Source: Limibacterium fermenti
GTDB taxonomy: Bacteria > Bacteroidota > Bacteroidia > Bacteroidales > Dysgonomonadaceae
Reading direction: 5' to 3'
Assembly (NCBI RefSeq): GCF_041902845.1
Contig: NZ_CP159486.1
Coordinates: 3,038,001 to 3,102,000, forward strand
Length of the DNA stretch: 64,000 nucleotides
In this document: positions 9,469 through 17,268 of the stretch, one piece after another
How the letters are laid out: every line of letters begins with the position of its first letter
Numbering within the stretch: the first letter of the stretch is position 1
Program-made: the position numbers and the translations under genes
Notes under the pieces: generated by a model
Seen by the model: only the letters and a program-made list of their open reading frames with translations
What the model was told of the DNA's origin: nothing
Database searches by the model: none

Positions 9469-10171
9469 GCTTTTCTTTTTCAATACTTTGTCCTAAAGGA
9501 ATCAATATAGTCTCTTCAATAAGAGAATGGATAAACAAATCGTACTCCAATTCGAAGAGCTCCAAAAAGAGTTTCCTGCGCACGATCAAATCCCCCTCTA
9601 TACTGATATATTTCATCAAAAGATTTTTTAAATCCTTCAATTTTAATTCAATGTCCGTATGGTGATCGCTATACTCTTTAGCCGAATAAAACTCGGTCTC
9701 AGGATCCTTATCTCCCTGAAGCAATTTGATAAAGTAGGGAAACGCCACATTATCTTCATAATCGAAATGTTCCAGTACTTCGCTAAAATACTCATCAAAA
9801 AAATTCTCCAGCAGCACCAACTCTGTTTCCGGATGGTTTTCTTGCAGATAATGAATATACGTGCTTATTTGAGGATACGTATAAAACTGATAATATTGAT
9901 GACTATTCTTAAGAAATCGAATGATTTGCAGAATATCTTGTTCGGGGAAAATCGTTACTTTTTTCGGCCGGAACCCGTTGTAAAGATTCGCAACCGTAAT
10001 AAACAACTCTACGCCGATCTGGTTTTCGTCACACATCTGGCTTACCGTCAAGTCGCCCACTTTGAAATCGATCTCAAAATGCTGCATCATCAGTAATAAT
10101 GCCGAATTCTCTTCGATAAGATGCGTCATTTTACTGTTCGGATTCACTTTCGTCTTTTGGAAATAGTACAT
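9461..10171 (-). CDS. Hemerythrin-like (RIC/YtfE-related) di-iron protein
   Basis: I place the start at the ATG at 10171 (MYYFQKTKV); a longer frame adds only a low-complexity leader. The N-terminal segment (MQHFEIDFKVGDLTVSQMC) resembles the ScdA N-terminal domain of iron-cluster repair proteins but lacks their Cys-Cys pair. Helices then carry candidate iron ligands: HFDYEDNVAFPY, YSDHHTDIELKLKDL and FIHSLIEETILIPL, the usual His/Glu placement of HHE hemerythrins. Such proteins bind oxygen or nitric oxide or repair damaged Fe-S centres in the cytoplasm. Its gene overlaps the LuxR regulator gene, so the pair is probably one sensory unit. Confidence 0.8.
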   Translation of the reverse strand: MYYFQKTKVNPNSKMTHLIEENSALLLMMQHFEIDFKVGDLTVSQMCDENQIGVELFITVANLYNGFRPKKVTIFPEQDILQIIRFLKNSHQYYQFYTYPQISTYIHYLQENHPETELVLLENFFDEYFSEVLEHFDYEDNVAFPYFIKLLQGDKDPETEFYSAKEYSDHHTDIELKLKDLKNLLMKYISIEGDLIVRRKLFLELFELEYDLFIHSLIEETILIPLGQSIEKEKHA

Positions 10172-10269
10172 AATCGGACATTTTTGTTGTAAAAGTAGTA
10201 AAAATAGAACAAAGAACAAGACAAAAAAACAAGACAAAAGATGGAAGACGCAAAAAATACCGATTATCC

Positions 10270-10297
10270 TTCATAATTCATAATTCATAATTCTCAA
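10270..10297. repeat. Short 7-bp tandem array, unit TTCATAA
   Basis: Three exact TTCATAA units are followed by TTCTCAA, upstream of the nitroreductase gene. Same 7-base period as the arrays near 3.8 kb and 19.6 kb, with a different unit sequence. Confidence 0.75.
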
Positions 10298-10305
10298 CTT
10301 ATGCT

Positions 10306-10313
10306 TATTTTTG
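10306..10313 (+). promoter_or_regulatory. Putative -7 promoter box TATTTTTG
   Basis: Matches TAnnTTTG and lies 36 bases before the nitroreductase ATG. It could drive the nitroreductase, DUF2520 and KdsC-like run. Confidence 0.45.
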
Positions 10314-10348
10314 CAACAAATGTCTTTCAATAGAATAAACTGATTAAA

Positions 10349-10894
10349 ATGAACGATTTTCATAACCTACTTCTTCAACGCAGAAGCATCCGCAAGTTTA
10401 CCGATCAACTGCTCACGCCCGAGCAGACACAGTCGATTTTGCAGGCCGCACTACTCTCCCCGACTTCTAAAAACAAGCATTCCTGGGAGTTTGTCGTCGT
10501 AGAAGATAAAGAACGTCTGAACGCTCTCTCGAAATGTAAACCTTCATCCGCAGCACTCATTGCCGATGCAGCTTTGGCGGTAGTTGTTCTCGGTAATCCG
10601 CTCGACAGCAGGGTGTGGATCGAAGATGCGTCTATTGCCGCCATCAACATGCAATTGCAAGCGGAAGACTTGGGACTGGGAAGCTGCTGGGTACAAGTAC
10701 GTGACCGCTATTTTTCCGAGACTTGTACATCGGGAGAATACCTGAGTGTATTGCTCGAACTGCCCATGCCTCTCGAAGTCTTATGCATTATTGCTTTCGG
10801 GCATAAGGATAAAAAACGTCCTCACAACGACATCGAGAAGTTACGGTGGGAAAAGGTTCACATCGAACAATACCGTCTACCGGAAATAGAATGA
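10349..10894 (+). CDS. Nitroreductase-family FMN oxidoreductase
   Basis: This 181-residue protein opens with the family signature LLLQRRSIRKF, which contributes FMN phosphate contacts. ALLSPTSKNKHSWEFVVV and the Gly-rich AEDLGLGSCWVQVR follow, as expected for a nitroreductase fold, with a typical C-terminal FGHKDKKRP. Such enzymes are FMN-dependent NAD(P)H reductases of flavins, quinones or nitro compounds, and the physiological substrate here is unknown. The stop codon overlaps an in-frame ATG of the next gene (ATGA at 10891-10894), which suggests an operon. Confidence 0.88.
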   Translation: MNDFHNLLLQRRSIRKFTDQLLTPEQTQSILQAALLSPTSKNKHSWEFVVVEDKERLNALSKCKPSSAALIADAALAVVVLGNPLDSRVWIEDASIAAINMQLQAEDLGLGSCWVQVRDRYFSETCTSGEYLSVLLELPMPLEVLCIIAFGHKDKKRPHNDIEKLRWEKVHIEQYRLPEIE

Positions 10895-10923
10895 ACCGTA
10901 CGGCTAAATTTAAAAAAAAGATC

Positions 10924-11691
10924 ATGGGTCAAAAAGTGGTATTTATCGGGGCAGGCAATCTGGCTACTCAATTGGGCAAAGCACTCTATACAGCCGGAAA
11001 CGAAATTGTGCAGGTATTCAGTCGAAACATCGACCATGCCCGCCAACTCGCCCGCCAACTTGAGTCGTCTGCGATAGACGACATCCGGCAGATCGAACTT
11101 TCGGCAGACTGCTATATCTTCGCCCTTAAGGATGATGCTTTACCGGCCATCGCCGCACAAATGCCCACGACTGATGGTGTATGGATACACACGGCCGGCA
11201 GCTTGCCTGTCTCTGTCCTTTCGGAATATAAAGAGGATGTAGGCGTTCTTTATCCCTTACAGACCTTTAGTAAATCGCGGAATGTAAGCTTTTCAGACAT
11301 TCCGATATTCATTGAAGCAAACAATAGCGCGACACAGCAATTAATAGAATCGTTGGCTCGGAGCATTTCAGAAGAAGTGCACGTCCTTTCGGGGGAAAAA
11401 AGAAAATATCTACATCTCGCTGCTGTATTCGCTTGTAATTTCACGAATCATTTTTACACCCTTGCCGAAGAAATCCTCCAAAAAGAGCATATTCCTTTCG
11501 ACGTACTCAAACCGCTTATTCGCGAAACGGCCGATAAAGTAATGGAGCGATCTCCCCGCGAAGCCCAAACAGGGCCGGCGGTTCGTTTCGACGAAAAAGT
11601 CATGCAGCGCCAAGTAGAATTACTGTCCAACGATACGCTGCGAAAACTATATTGGATGGTAAGTAATAGTATACACGATCACAGTCTATGA
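10924..11691 (+). CDS. Rossmann-like and DUF2520 domain protein
   Basis: The likely start is the ATG at 10924, directly before the Rossmann strand KVVFIGAGNLATQLGKAL. An ATG at 10891 overlapping the upstream stop would add 11 basic residues and is a real alternative. The first 100 residues form an NAD(P)-binding fold related to ProC and F420-dependent reductases. The remaining residues match DUF2520, with PLQTFSKSRNVSF and KRKYLHLAAVFACNFTNHFY. The reaction is not known. In Bacteroidales this gene commonly sits between a nitroreductase and a KdsC-like phosphatase, as here; its stop overlaps the next ATG by 4 bases. Confidence 0.82.
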   Translation: MGQKVVFIGAGNLATQLGKALYTAGNEIVQVFSRNIDHARQLARQLESSAIDDIRQIELSADCYIFALKDDALPAIAAQMPTTDGVWIHTAGSLPVSVLSEYKEDVGVLYPLQTFSKSRNVSFSDIPIFIEANNSATQQLIESLARSISEEVHVLSGEKRKYLHLAAVFACNFTNHFYTLAEEILQKEHIPFDVLKPLIRETADKVMERSPREAQTGPAVRFDEKVMQRQVELLSNDTLRKLYWMVSNSIHDHSL

Positions 11692-12209
11692 GCATTATAC
11701 AATACGATCTCACAAAGATTAAAGCTTTTATTTTCGATGTCGACGGCGTTTTATCTTGTCAGACAATTCCTCTTTCTTCCGCCGGAGAACCTTTAAGGAC
11801 AGCCAATATTCAGGATGGATATGCCCTTAACCTGGCTGTCAAAAACGCTTATGGCGTAGCGATTATAACAGGAGGAAATACACAAGCGGTAAAAATACGT
11901 TATCAATCGCTCGGCATAACCGACATCTATATGAAGTCCGCCTTTAAGATAAACGATTACCGGCATTACATCAGCAAAACCGGCTATACTCCCGAAGAAA
12001 TCGTTTATATAGGAGACGACATCCCCGATTATCCTGTAATGCGCGAAGTGGGATTGCCCGTGGCTCCTGCCGACGCCGCTCCCGAAATAAAACAAATAGC
12101 CCGGTATATTTCTCCTGTTAAAGGTGGTTGCGGCGTGGCGCGCGACGTTATCCGCCAAGTCCTCATCGCTCAAGGAAAATGGATGAATGAAGAAGCATTC
12201 GGGTGGTAA
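11688..12209 (+). CDS. HAD-family KdsC-like phosphatase
   Basis: This 173-residue protein has the HAD motif I FIFDVDGVLSC (Asp nucleophile and acid/base Asp), motif II AIITGGNTQAVK and motif III/IV IGDDIPDYPVMREVG. There is no cap domain, as in the C0/IIIA group. The closest named family is 3-deoxy-D-manno-octulosonate 8-phosphate phosphatase, which feeds Kdo into lipid A inner core synthesis. No other lipopolysaccharide gene lies nearby, so the exact substrate is inferred. Translation is probably coupled to DUF2520 through the ATGA overlap. Confidence 0.85.
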   Translation: MSIIQYDLTKIKAFIFDVDGVLSCQTIPLSSAGEPLRTANIQDGYALNLAVKNAYGVAIITGGNTQAVKIRYQSLGITDIYMKSAFKINDYRHYISKTGYTPEEIVYIGDDIPDYPVMREVGLPVAPADAAPEIKQIARYISPVKGGCGVARDVIRQVLIAQGKWMNEEAFGW

Positions 12210-12682
12210 AGACGAATATTGCCAACCCTGAATAGGCCTTCCTCAGGAGACCGGAGGCGAAAGAAAGCCGGGAAACGGACATTTTTCAAAGAGAGCTTTC
12301 ACCCCATATGTAAATATTTCGCCCCGCAATCGCCACTTTTGTCCCTTTCGCGAGGACATCATCCCTTTTATTTGCATGCACACTTATAAGATTATTCCTT
12401 TGCAACAATCATCGGCGCCACAAAGGCGCCCCTATCCGTGAATGAAGGAATATCAAAAGTAACAGTTTTTTACTCACGAGCATTTTTTATTGAAGTTTCC
12501 AACAATTTTGTTTTTATTGTAAACGAAATTGTTTCAAAAAGGAACCCGTTTATAACAAATCGATCAAAAGCAGCTCGAATAACAGGACTCAAAGTAAAAA
12601 AAATTAACAGTGAGATTAGGTAACTTCCTGAAAACAATGGTTATATTTGCATGAATCAATTTATTAATAAAATACTCATATA
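12210..12682. other. 473-bp gap before the ferredoxin oxidoreductase operon
   Basis: I see no credible gene here. A small hairpin with two GGCGCC arms around ACAAA lies at 12414-12430. A TAnnTTTG box (TATATTTG, 12642-12649) lies 33 bases before the ferredoxin ATG and is the likely operon promoter. The rest is AT-rich with no conserved motif that I recognise. Confidence 0.5.
12642..12649 (+). promoter_or_regulatory. Putative -7 promoter box TATATTTG for the kor operon
   Basis: Matches the Bacteroidetes TAnnTTTG -7 element at a typical distance (33 bases) before the first gene of the operon. Confidence 0.5.
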
Positions 12683-12913
12683 ATGGCTAAAATTAGAGGG
12701 TATGTAGTGGTGAATATCGAACGTTGCAAAGGCTGCGATCTATGCGGAGTGGCGTGTCCCACCGACGTTCTGGAATTGCAGCCTCGAGAGGTGAACGACC
12801 GGGGATATCACTATGCCTATATGAAAAACCCGGAAGATTGCATCGGATGCACGAATTGTGCTCTCGTATGCCCGGACGCATGTTTAACAGTTTATCGGAA
12901 AAAAGTCGGATGA
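12683..12913 (+). CDS. korD: Ferredoxin-type delta subunit of 2-oxoacid:ferredoxin oxidoreductase
   Basis: This 76-residue protein has two [4Fe-4S] motifs, CKGCDLCGVACP and CIGCTNCALVCP. It is the electron-transfer subunit that carries electrons from the thiamine diphosphate site to external ferredoxin. It leads an operon with the alpha, beta and gamma subunits, in the order delta, alpha, beta, gamma, common for 2-oxoglutarate or branched-chain 2-oxoacid oxidoreductases. The symbol is by position and family; the substrate class (Kor versus Vor) is not decided by this subunit. Confidence 0.85.
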   Translation: MAKIRGYVVVNIERCKGCDLCGVACPTDVLELQPREVNDRGYHYAYMKNPEDCIGCTNCALVCPDACLTVYRKKVG

Positions 12914-12973
12914 TATATCCGCTTTTAGGATTTTAGTAAACGCTTTTTACGATAGCATAAAGAAAAACAAAAT

Positions 12974-14056
12974 ATGTCGGAAGAAATATCACTATTGAAA
13001 GGAAACGAGGCGATAGCCTATTCGGCCATACGATACGGAGTCGACGGCTACTTCGGTTATCCGATCACCCCTCAATCCGAAATTATCGAAACGCTCATGG
13101 AGGCCGCTCCCTGGAAGACTACGGGTATGGTCGTTCTGCAAGCAGAGAGCGAACTGGCGGCCATAAACATGGTTTACGGAGGAGCTGCATGTGGCAAATA
13201 TGCCATGACGTCTTCTTCAAGTCCCGGTATTAGTCTTAAACAAGAGGGTATTTCCTATATGGCAGGCGCCGAACTACCCGGACTTATTGTAAACGTGCAA
13301 CGCGGAGGCCCCGGATTGGGAACAATCCAACCCTCTCAGGCAGATTATTTCCAGACCGTAAAAGGTGGCGGACACGGCGATTACCGTTTAATTACACTCG
13401 CACCTAATTCCGTTCAGGAAATGGCTGATTTTGTCGGTTTGGGATTCGATTTAGCTTTTAAATACCGCAATCCCGCTATGATTCTGACGGACGGGGTCAT
13501 CGGCCAGATGATGGAAAAAGTAAAACTGCCCGAATATCAGCGGAGAAGAACCGAACAGGAAATCAGGCAACAATGTCCTTGGGCTACATTGGGCAAAACG
13601 CCCGACAGAGCACCCAATATTATTACTTCTCTCGAATTGGATTCTGCGGTGATGGAAAAAAACAACGAGCGTTTTCAAGCGAAATACCGTGAGATAGAAA
13701 AAGCGGAGGTTCGCTACGAACTGGTGAATTGCGAAAAGGCGGACTATATTTTGGTTGCCTTCGGTTCTGCGGCTCGTATATGTCTGAAAACAATCGAATT
13801 TGCCGGAAATGAAGGAATCAACGTAGGGCTGATTCGCCCGATTACCTTATGGCCGTTCCCAAGTAAAATCATTCGCGACTATGCCGATCGGGTGAAAGGC
13901 ATGCTGACCGTCGAATTAAATGCGGGACAAATGGTGGAAGATGTGCGTCTGGCGGTAAACGGTAAAATAGCCGTCGAGCATTACGGCCGCTTGGGTGGCA
14001 TTGTTCCCACTCCCGATGGTGTGCTGGAGGCATTAAAGGAAAAAATAATCAACTAA
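12974..14056 (+). CDS. korA: 2-oxoacid:ferredoxin oxidoreductase alpha subunit
   Basis: This 360-residue subunit carries the pyrimidine-binding domain of the thiamine-dependent enzyme. Key segments are GYFGYPITPQSEIIETL, QAESELAAINMVYGGA and MTSSSSPGISL, then the transketolase C-terminal-like domain with GLIRPITLWPFPSK. The separate gamma subunit is encoded downstream, so this is a split-subunit enzyme. The family oxidatively decarboxylates 2-oxoglutarate or branched-chain 2-oxoacids with CoA and reduces ferredoxin, or runs in reverse for biosynthesis in anaerobes. The small membrane-protein gene follows after 12 bases. Confidence 0.88.
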   Translation: MSEEISLLKGNEAIAYSAIRYGVDGYFGYPITPQSEIIETLMEAAPWKTTGMVVLQAESELAAINMVYGGAACGKYAMTSSSSPGISLKQEGISYMAGAELPGLIVNVQRGGPGLGTIQPSQADYFQTVKGGGHGDYRLITLAPNSVQEMADFVGLGFDLAFKYRNPAMILTDGVIGQMMEKVKLPEYQRRRTEQEIRQQCPWATLGKTPDRAPNIITSLELDSAVMEKNNERFQAKYREIEKAEVRYELVNCEKADYILVAFGSAARICLKTIEFAGNEGINVGLIRPITLWPFPSKIIRDYADRVKGMLTVELNAGQMVEDVRLAVNGKIAVEHYGRLGGIVPTPDGVLEALKEKIIN

Positions 14057-14068
14057 ACGCATATCAAT

Positions 14069-14227
14069 ATGAAACCCAAAACCAGAAACCGATTCCTAAT
14101 CCTTTTTCTTATTGCATTTATCGCCACCGTGGTGATATATTACGCTTCGGGAATGAACATCGAACTGGCCTGGTATTTTGCCGCTGCGGCAATTATTTTC
14201 TATTTCATATACAGATTCTCTAAATAG
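14069..14227 (+). CDS. Small membrane protein inside the kor operon (52 residues)
   Basis: An ATG at 14069 opens a 52-residue frame with a basic start (MKPKTRNR) and two hydrophobic helices, FLILFLIAFIATVVIYY and ELAWYFAAAAIIFYFIY. The final residues are RFSK. It sits between the alpha and beta subunit genes with 12 bases before it and about 5 bases after it, so it is probably translated with them. I do not recognise a named family. It might anchor or couple the ferredoxin enzyme at the membrane, which is only inference from position. Confidence 0.6.
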   Translation: MKPKTRNRFLILFLIAFIATVVIYYASGMNIELAWYFAAAAIIFYFIYRFSK

Positions 14228-14232
14228 TGGAA

Positions 14233-14997
14233 ATGATGGATACAAACAATATAGTAAGTCCCGAAAATTTGGTATATGCAAAGCCGGAATTGATGAATGA
14301 CACCCATATGCATTACTGCCCGGGGTGTTCACACGGTGTCGTGCACAAACTCATCGGGGAAGTAATCGGGGAACTCGGCTTGCAGGAAACAACCATCGGA
14401 ATCGCTCCGGTAGGTTGCGCCGTATTCGCTTATAAATATTTGGATATCGACTGGCAAGAGGCCGCACACGGACGGGCGCCCGCTGTAGCCACGGCCGTTA
14501 AACGTCTCAATCCGGACAAACTGGTCTTCACCTATCAAGGCGATGGCGATTTGGCGGCTATCGGGACCGGAGAAACCATCCACGCGGCAAACCGGGGTGA
14601 AAATATAGCCATTATCTTTATTAATAACGGTATATACGGAATGACCGGCGGACAAATGGCCCCTACCACGCTTGATCATATGAAAACGGCAACTTGTCCT
14701 GAAGGTCGCGATATCAATCTGATGGGACCTCCCCTGAAGATACTGGATCTCTTGGCTCTCTTAGACGGCGTTTGCTTGGCAACGCGACAAAGCGTACATT
14801 CGGCGGCCGCGGTAAAGAAAACCAAACGAATGATCAAACTGGCATTCGAAAACTCATTGGCCAATAAGGGGCTGTCGATCGTGGAAGTCGTTTCGACCTG
14901 CAATGTGGGATGGAAAATGACTCCTGCCAACGCCAATGAGTGGATGGTCGAAAATATGTTTCCGGTTTACCCCATGGGGGATTTAAAAAATATATAA
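14233..14997 (+). CDS. korB: 2-oxoacid:ferredoxin oxidoreductase beta subunit
   Basis: This subunit of about 254 residues binds thiamine diphosphate. The conserved HYCPGCSHGVVHKLIGE is followed by the TPP motif GDGDLAAIGTGETIHAANRG and the FINNGIYGMTGGQMAPTT segment. ATG codons at 14233 and 14236, or a GTG at 14227, could start it; the first ATG is used here. With the alpha, gamma and delta subunits it forms the ferredoxin-linked 2-oxoacid oxidoreductase. The gamma gene begins 8 bases after the stop. Confidence 0.88.
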   Translation: MMDTNNIVSPENLVYAKPELMNDTHMHYCPGCSHGVVHKLIGEVIGELGLQETTIGIAPVGCAVFAYKYLDIDWQEAAHGRAPAVATAVKRLNPDKLVFTYQGDGDLAAIGTGETIHAANRGENIAIIFINNGIYGMTGGQMAPTTLDHMKTATCPEGRDINLMGPPLKILDLLALLDGVCLATRQSVHSAAAVKKTKRMIKLAFENSLANKGLSIVEVVSTCNVGWKMTPANANEWMVENMFPVYPMGDLKNI

Positions 14998-15005
14998 TAG
15001 CAAAC

Positions 15006-15572
15006 ATGTTACAGGAAATTGTTATTTCGGGATTTGGAGGACAAGGCGTATTATCAATCGGTAAAATCCTTGCCTACTCAGGGATAATGGGAGGCAAAGA
15101 AGTTTCCTGGTTTCCGGCTTACGGGCCGGAACAGCGGGGTGGAACAGCCAACGTCACGGTGATCGTTTCCGATACTCCCATCAGCTCTCCCATTGTGGAT
15201 CAATACGACATCGCTATTGTCCTGAATCAACCGTCTATGGAAAAGTTTGAAAATAAAGTAAAACCCGGCGGTACGCTTATTTACGACACCTACGGAATCC
15301 ACAAATCCGCTCAACGAAAAGACATCGATATATACAGAATCGATGCAATGGACGAATCCATGAAAATGGAGAATACGAAAGTTTTCAACATGATCGTGTT
15401 AGGAGGTTTATTGAAAGTTGCGCCCATGGTACAGGTCGAAAATGTCATCGAAGGGTTGAGAAAGTCGCTTCCCGAAAGGCATCATCATCTCTTGCCGATG
15501 AATGAGAAAGCGATCTTCAGAGGAATGGAAACTATTTCTCAGGAACAGAAAGCGGAAGTTTGTAAAGCATAA
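15006..15572 (+). CDS. korC: 2-oxoacid:ferredoxin oxidoreductase gamma subunit
   Basis: The ATG at 15006 is chosen because the family begins right there, with EIVISGFGGQGVLSIGKILA. The frame is open further upstream but overlaps korB. The 188-residue protein has the gamma-domain signatures WFPAYGPEQRGGTANVTVI and SSPIVDQYDIAIVLNQPS. The domain contacts CoA in homologues. It is the last gene of the operon; the DEAD-box helicase gene converges on it 24 bases further on. Confidence 0.87.
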   Translation: MLQEIVISGFGGQGVLSIGKILAYSGIMGGKEVSWFPAYGPEQRGGTANVTVIVSDTPISSPIVDQYDIAIVLNQPSMEKFENKVKPGGTLIYDTYGIHKSAQRKDIDIYRIDAMDESMKMENTKVFNMIVLGGLLKVAPMVQVENVIEGLRKSLPERHHHLLPMNEKAIFRGMETISQEQKAEVCKA

Positions 15573-15596
15573 GCTTCCTTTTGCTTGCAAACGCTG

Positions 15597-16916
15597 TCAG
15601 AAGCCGGTTTGATTCTTGTCAGGCCGGCTTCGCGACCTATTGTGGCGATCCTTTTGGTTTTTGTTTTCCTCTGTGCTTTTTCCTCGGCTGTTATTCTTTT
15701 TGCCTTTGTTCCTGAAATTCCGCTTACCTCCGGAAGACGGCCTTTTCTTTTTAGGCTGATTCATCGGGTCGTAAACAGGCGCTTCTCCGAGTTCAGGAGG
15801 AACCGGTATCTTGTAGATTTCTTTTTGGAGGAATTTTTCTATCTGGGCAAAGCGATACTGCTCTTCCGGGGAAACAAATGTAATCGCCATGCCCGAATCG
15901 CCCGCGCGAGCCGTCCGACCGATACGATGAACGTAGTCTTCTACCTCATACGGTACATCGAAATTAATAACCAACGTGATATCGTCTATATCTATTCCCC
16001 GGGCTACAATATCGGTAGCAACAAGAATATCGATCCGCTCGTTACGGAATTCATGCATGACGCGGTCCCGCTGCAACTGATCCAAATCGGAATGCATCTC
16101 TCCCGATGACACCCCCATCCGGATCAATATCTTTGAGATATCTTTCACCTTTTGTTTCGATCCCGAAAACAAGATCACCTTTTTTGGCCTTTTTTCTTTA
16201 AACAACGATTCGACGATGCCTATCTTTTGCGCATCATAACAAATATAAGCCGATTGCAAGATGGTTTCGGGTGGACGTGCAACAGCAATTGCAATTTCTT
16301 CGGGATCCCGCAGAATCGTTTTAGCCAATTGCTGTATTTTAGAAGGCATTGTTGCCGAGAACATGATTGTTTGGCGATCTTTGGGCAGGAGCTTTTCAAT
16401 CTTCATGATATCATCGAAGAAGCCCATGTCCAACATTCTGTCGGCTTCATCCAAAATAAAATACTTGACGCCTGAAAAATCGATATTATAGAGGTTGATA
16501 TGCGAAAGCAATCGCCCGGGTGTAGCAATCACCACATCCGCACCATTTACCAACCCTCGCTTTTGAACCTCCCATGCCTCTCCATCGTTTCCCCCATAAA
16601 CAGCCACAGAAGAAAACGGCGTAAAATAGGAAAAACCTTCCATCTGCTGATCGATTTGTTGCGCCAGTTCTCTGGTAGGCGCCATAATGATGGCGTTTAC
16701 CTTCCGTTCGTCGTGCGCTTCGGTCTGGAGATTGTTAATTAACGGCAATAAAAAAGCGGCTGTTTTACCCGTTCCCGTTTGCGCACAAGCGATCACATCG
16801 CGTTTATTCAGAATGACTGGAATTGCTAATTCTTGTACCGGAGTAGTCTCTTTAAAGTTCATTGACTCCAATCCTTCTAAAAGCGCATCACAAAGAGGAA
16901 GTTCATTAAATTGCAT
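15597..16916 (-). CDS. DEAD-box ATP-dependent RNA helicase (RhlE-like)
   Basis: This 439-residue protein has all main helicase motifs: AQTGTGKTAAF (I), APTRELAQQ (Ia), LDEADRMLDMG (II), MFSATMP (III), ATDIVARGIDIDDI (V) and HRIGRTARAGDSG (VI). The C-terminal 60 residues are strongly basic (KKKRPSSGGKRNFRNKGKK) and probably bind RNA without sequence specificity. The family unwinds RNA duplexes, often in ribosome assembly or RNA decay. A TATCTTTG box on the minus strand (16936-16943) lies 20 bases upstream of the start. Confidence 0.88.
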   Translation of the reverse strand: MQFNELPLCDALLEGLESMNFKETTPVQELAIPVILNKRDVIACAQTGTGKTAAFLLPLINNLQTEAHDERKVNAIIMAPTRELAQQIDQQMEGFSYFTPFSSVAVYGGNDGEAWEVQKRGLVNGADVVIATPGRLLSHINLYNIDFSGVKYFILDEADRMLDMGFFDDIMKIEKLLPKDRQTIMFSATMPSKIQQLAKTILRDPEEIAIAVARPPETILQSAYICYDAQKIGIVESLFKEKRPKKVILFSGSKQKVKDISKILIRMGVSSGEMHSDLDQLQRDRVMHEFRNERIDILVATDIVARGIDIDDITLVINFDVPYEVEDYVHRIGRTARAGDSGMAITFVSPEEQYRFAQIEKFLQKEIYKIPVPPELGEAPVYDPMNQPKKKRPSSGGKRNFRNKGKKNNSRGKSTEENKNQKDRHNRSRSRPDKNQTGF

Positions 16917-16935
16917 GTAGTTCTATTCTTTTGGA

Positions 16936-16943
16936 CAAAGATA
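16936..16943 (-). promoter_or_regulatory. Putative -7 promoter box TATCTTTG for the helicase gene
   Basis: Read on the minus strand, this is an exact TAnnTTTG match, 20 bases before the helicase start codon. Confidence 0.45.
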
Positions 16944-17028
16944 ATTATTTTTTTTGTTTCGAAGCTATTTCCTTTACAACCGTAAGGGAAAACACACTAT
17001 AAAAATTTTTTACTCCGAAAAATTATTA

Positions 17029-17036
17029 TATCTTTG
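17029..17036 (+). promoter_or_regulatory. Putative -7 promoter box TATCTTTG for tRNA-Ser
   Basis: An exact TAnnTTTG match 13 bases before the tRNA 5' end, followed by GCAAC. Confidence 0.5.
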
Positions 17037-17049
17037 CAACCACTTTTTA

Positions 17050-17134
17050 GGAGGGATGGCAGAGTGGTCGATCGCGGCGGTCTTGAAAACCGTTGAAGTG
17101 AGAGCTTCCGGGGGTTCGAATCCCTCTTCCTCCG
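17050..17134 (+). tRNA. tRNA-Ser (anticodon UGA)
   Basis: The 85-base cloverleaf can be folded by eye. The acceptor stem GGAGGGA pairs with TTCCTCC, the anticodon loop is CTTGAAA (anticodon TGA), and the T arm is GGGGG-TTCGAAT-CCCTC. The long variable arm fits a class II serine tRNA. The discriminator is G and CCA is not encoded. Confidence 0.95.
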
Positions 17135-17162
17135 CAGTAAAATAAAGAGAAAAAAAACAGAG

Positions 17163-17198
17163 AAGCCCTGCAATTTTTGAATTGGCAGGGCTTTTTAT
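17163..17198 (+). terminator. Rho-independent terminator after tRNA-Ser
   Basis: AGCCCTGC pairs perfectly with GCAGGGCT around a loop that can itself pair AATT with AATT, followed by a run of T (CTTTTTATTT). It lies 30 bases after the tRNA. Confidence 0.8.
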
Positions 17199-17268
17199 TT
17201 GCATCCCTAACAGATATGTAATAACTTCGCGGTTTAATTCCTCACTCTCATAAAATGTATACTTTATT

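Noticed and set aside
12438..12623. A 61-codon frame in the gap before the kor operon
   Set aside because: No ribosome-binding or promoter context and no family resemblance; likely chance in AT-rich DNA.
15601..15630. Terminator AAGCCGG/CCGGCTT between korC and the helicase gene
   Set aside because: The stem is only 7 bp, lies inside the helicase coding end, and lacks a T run.
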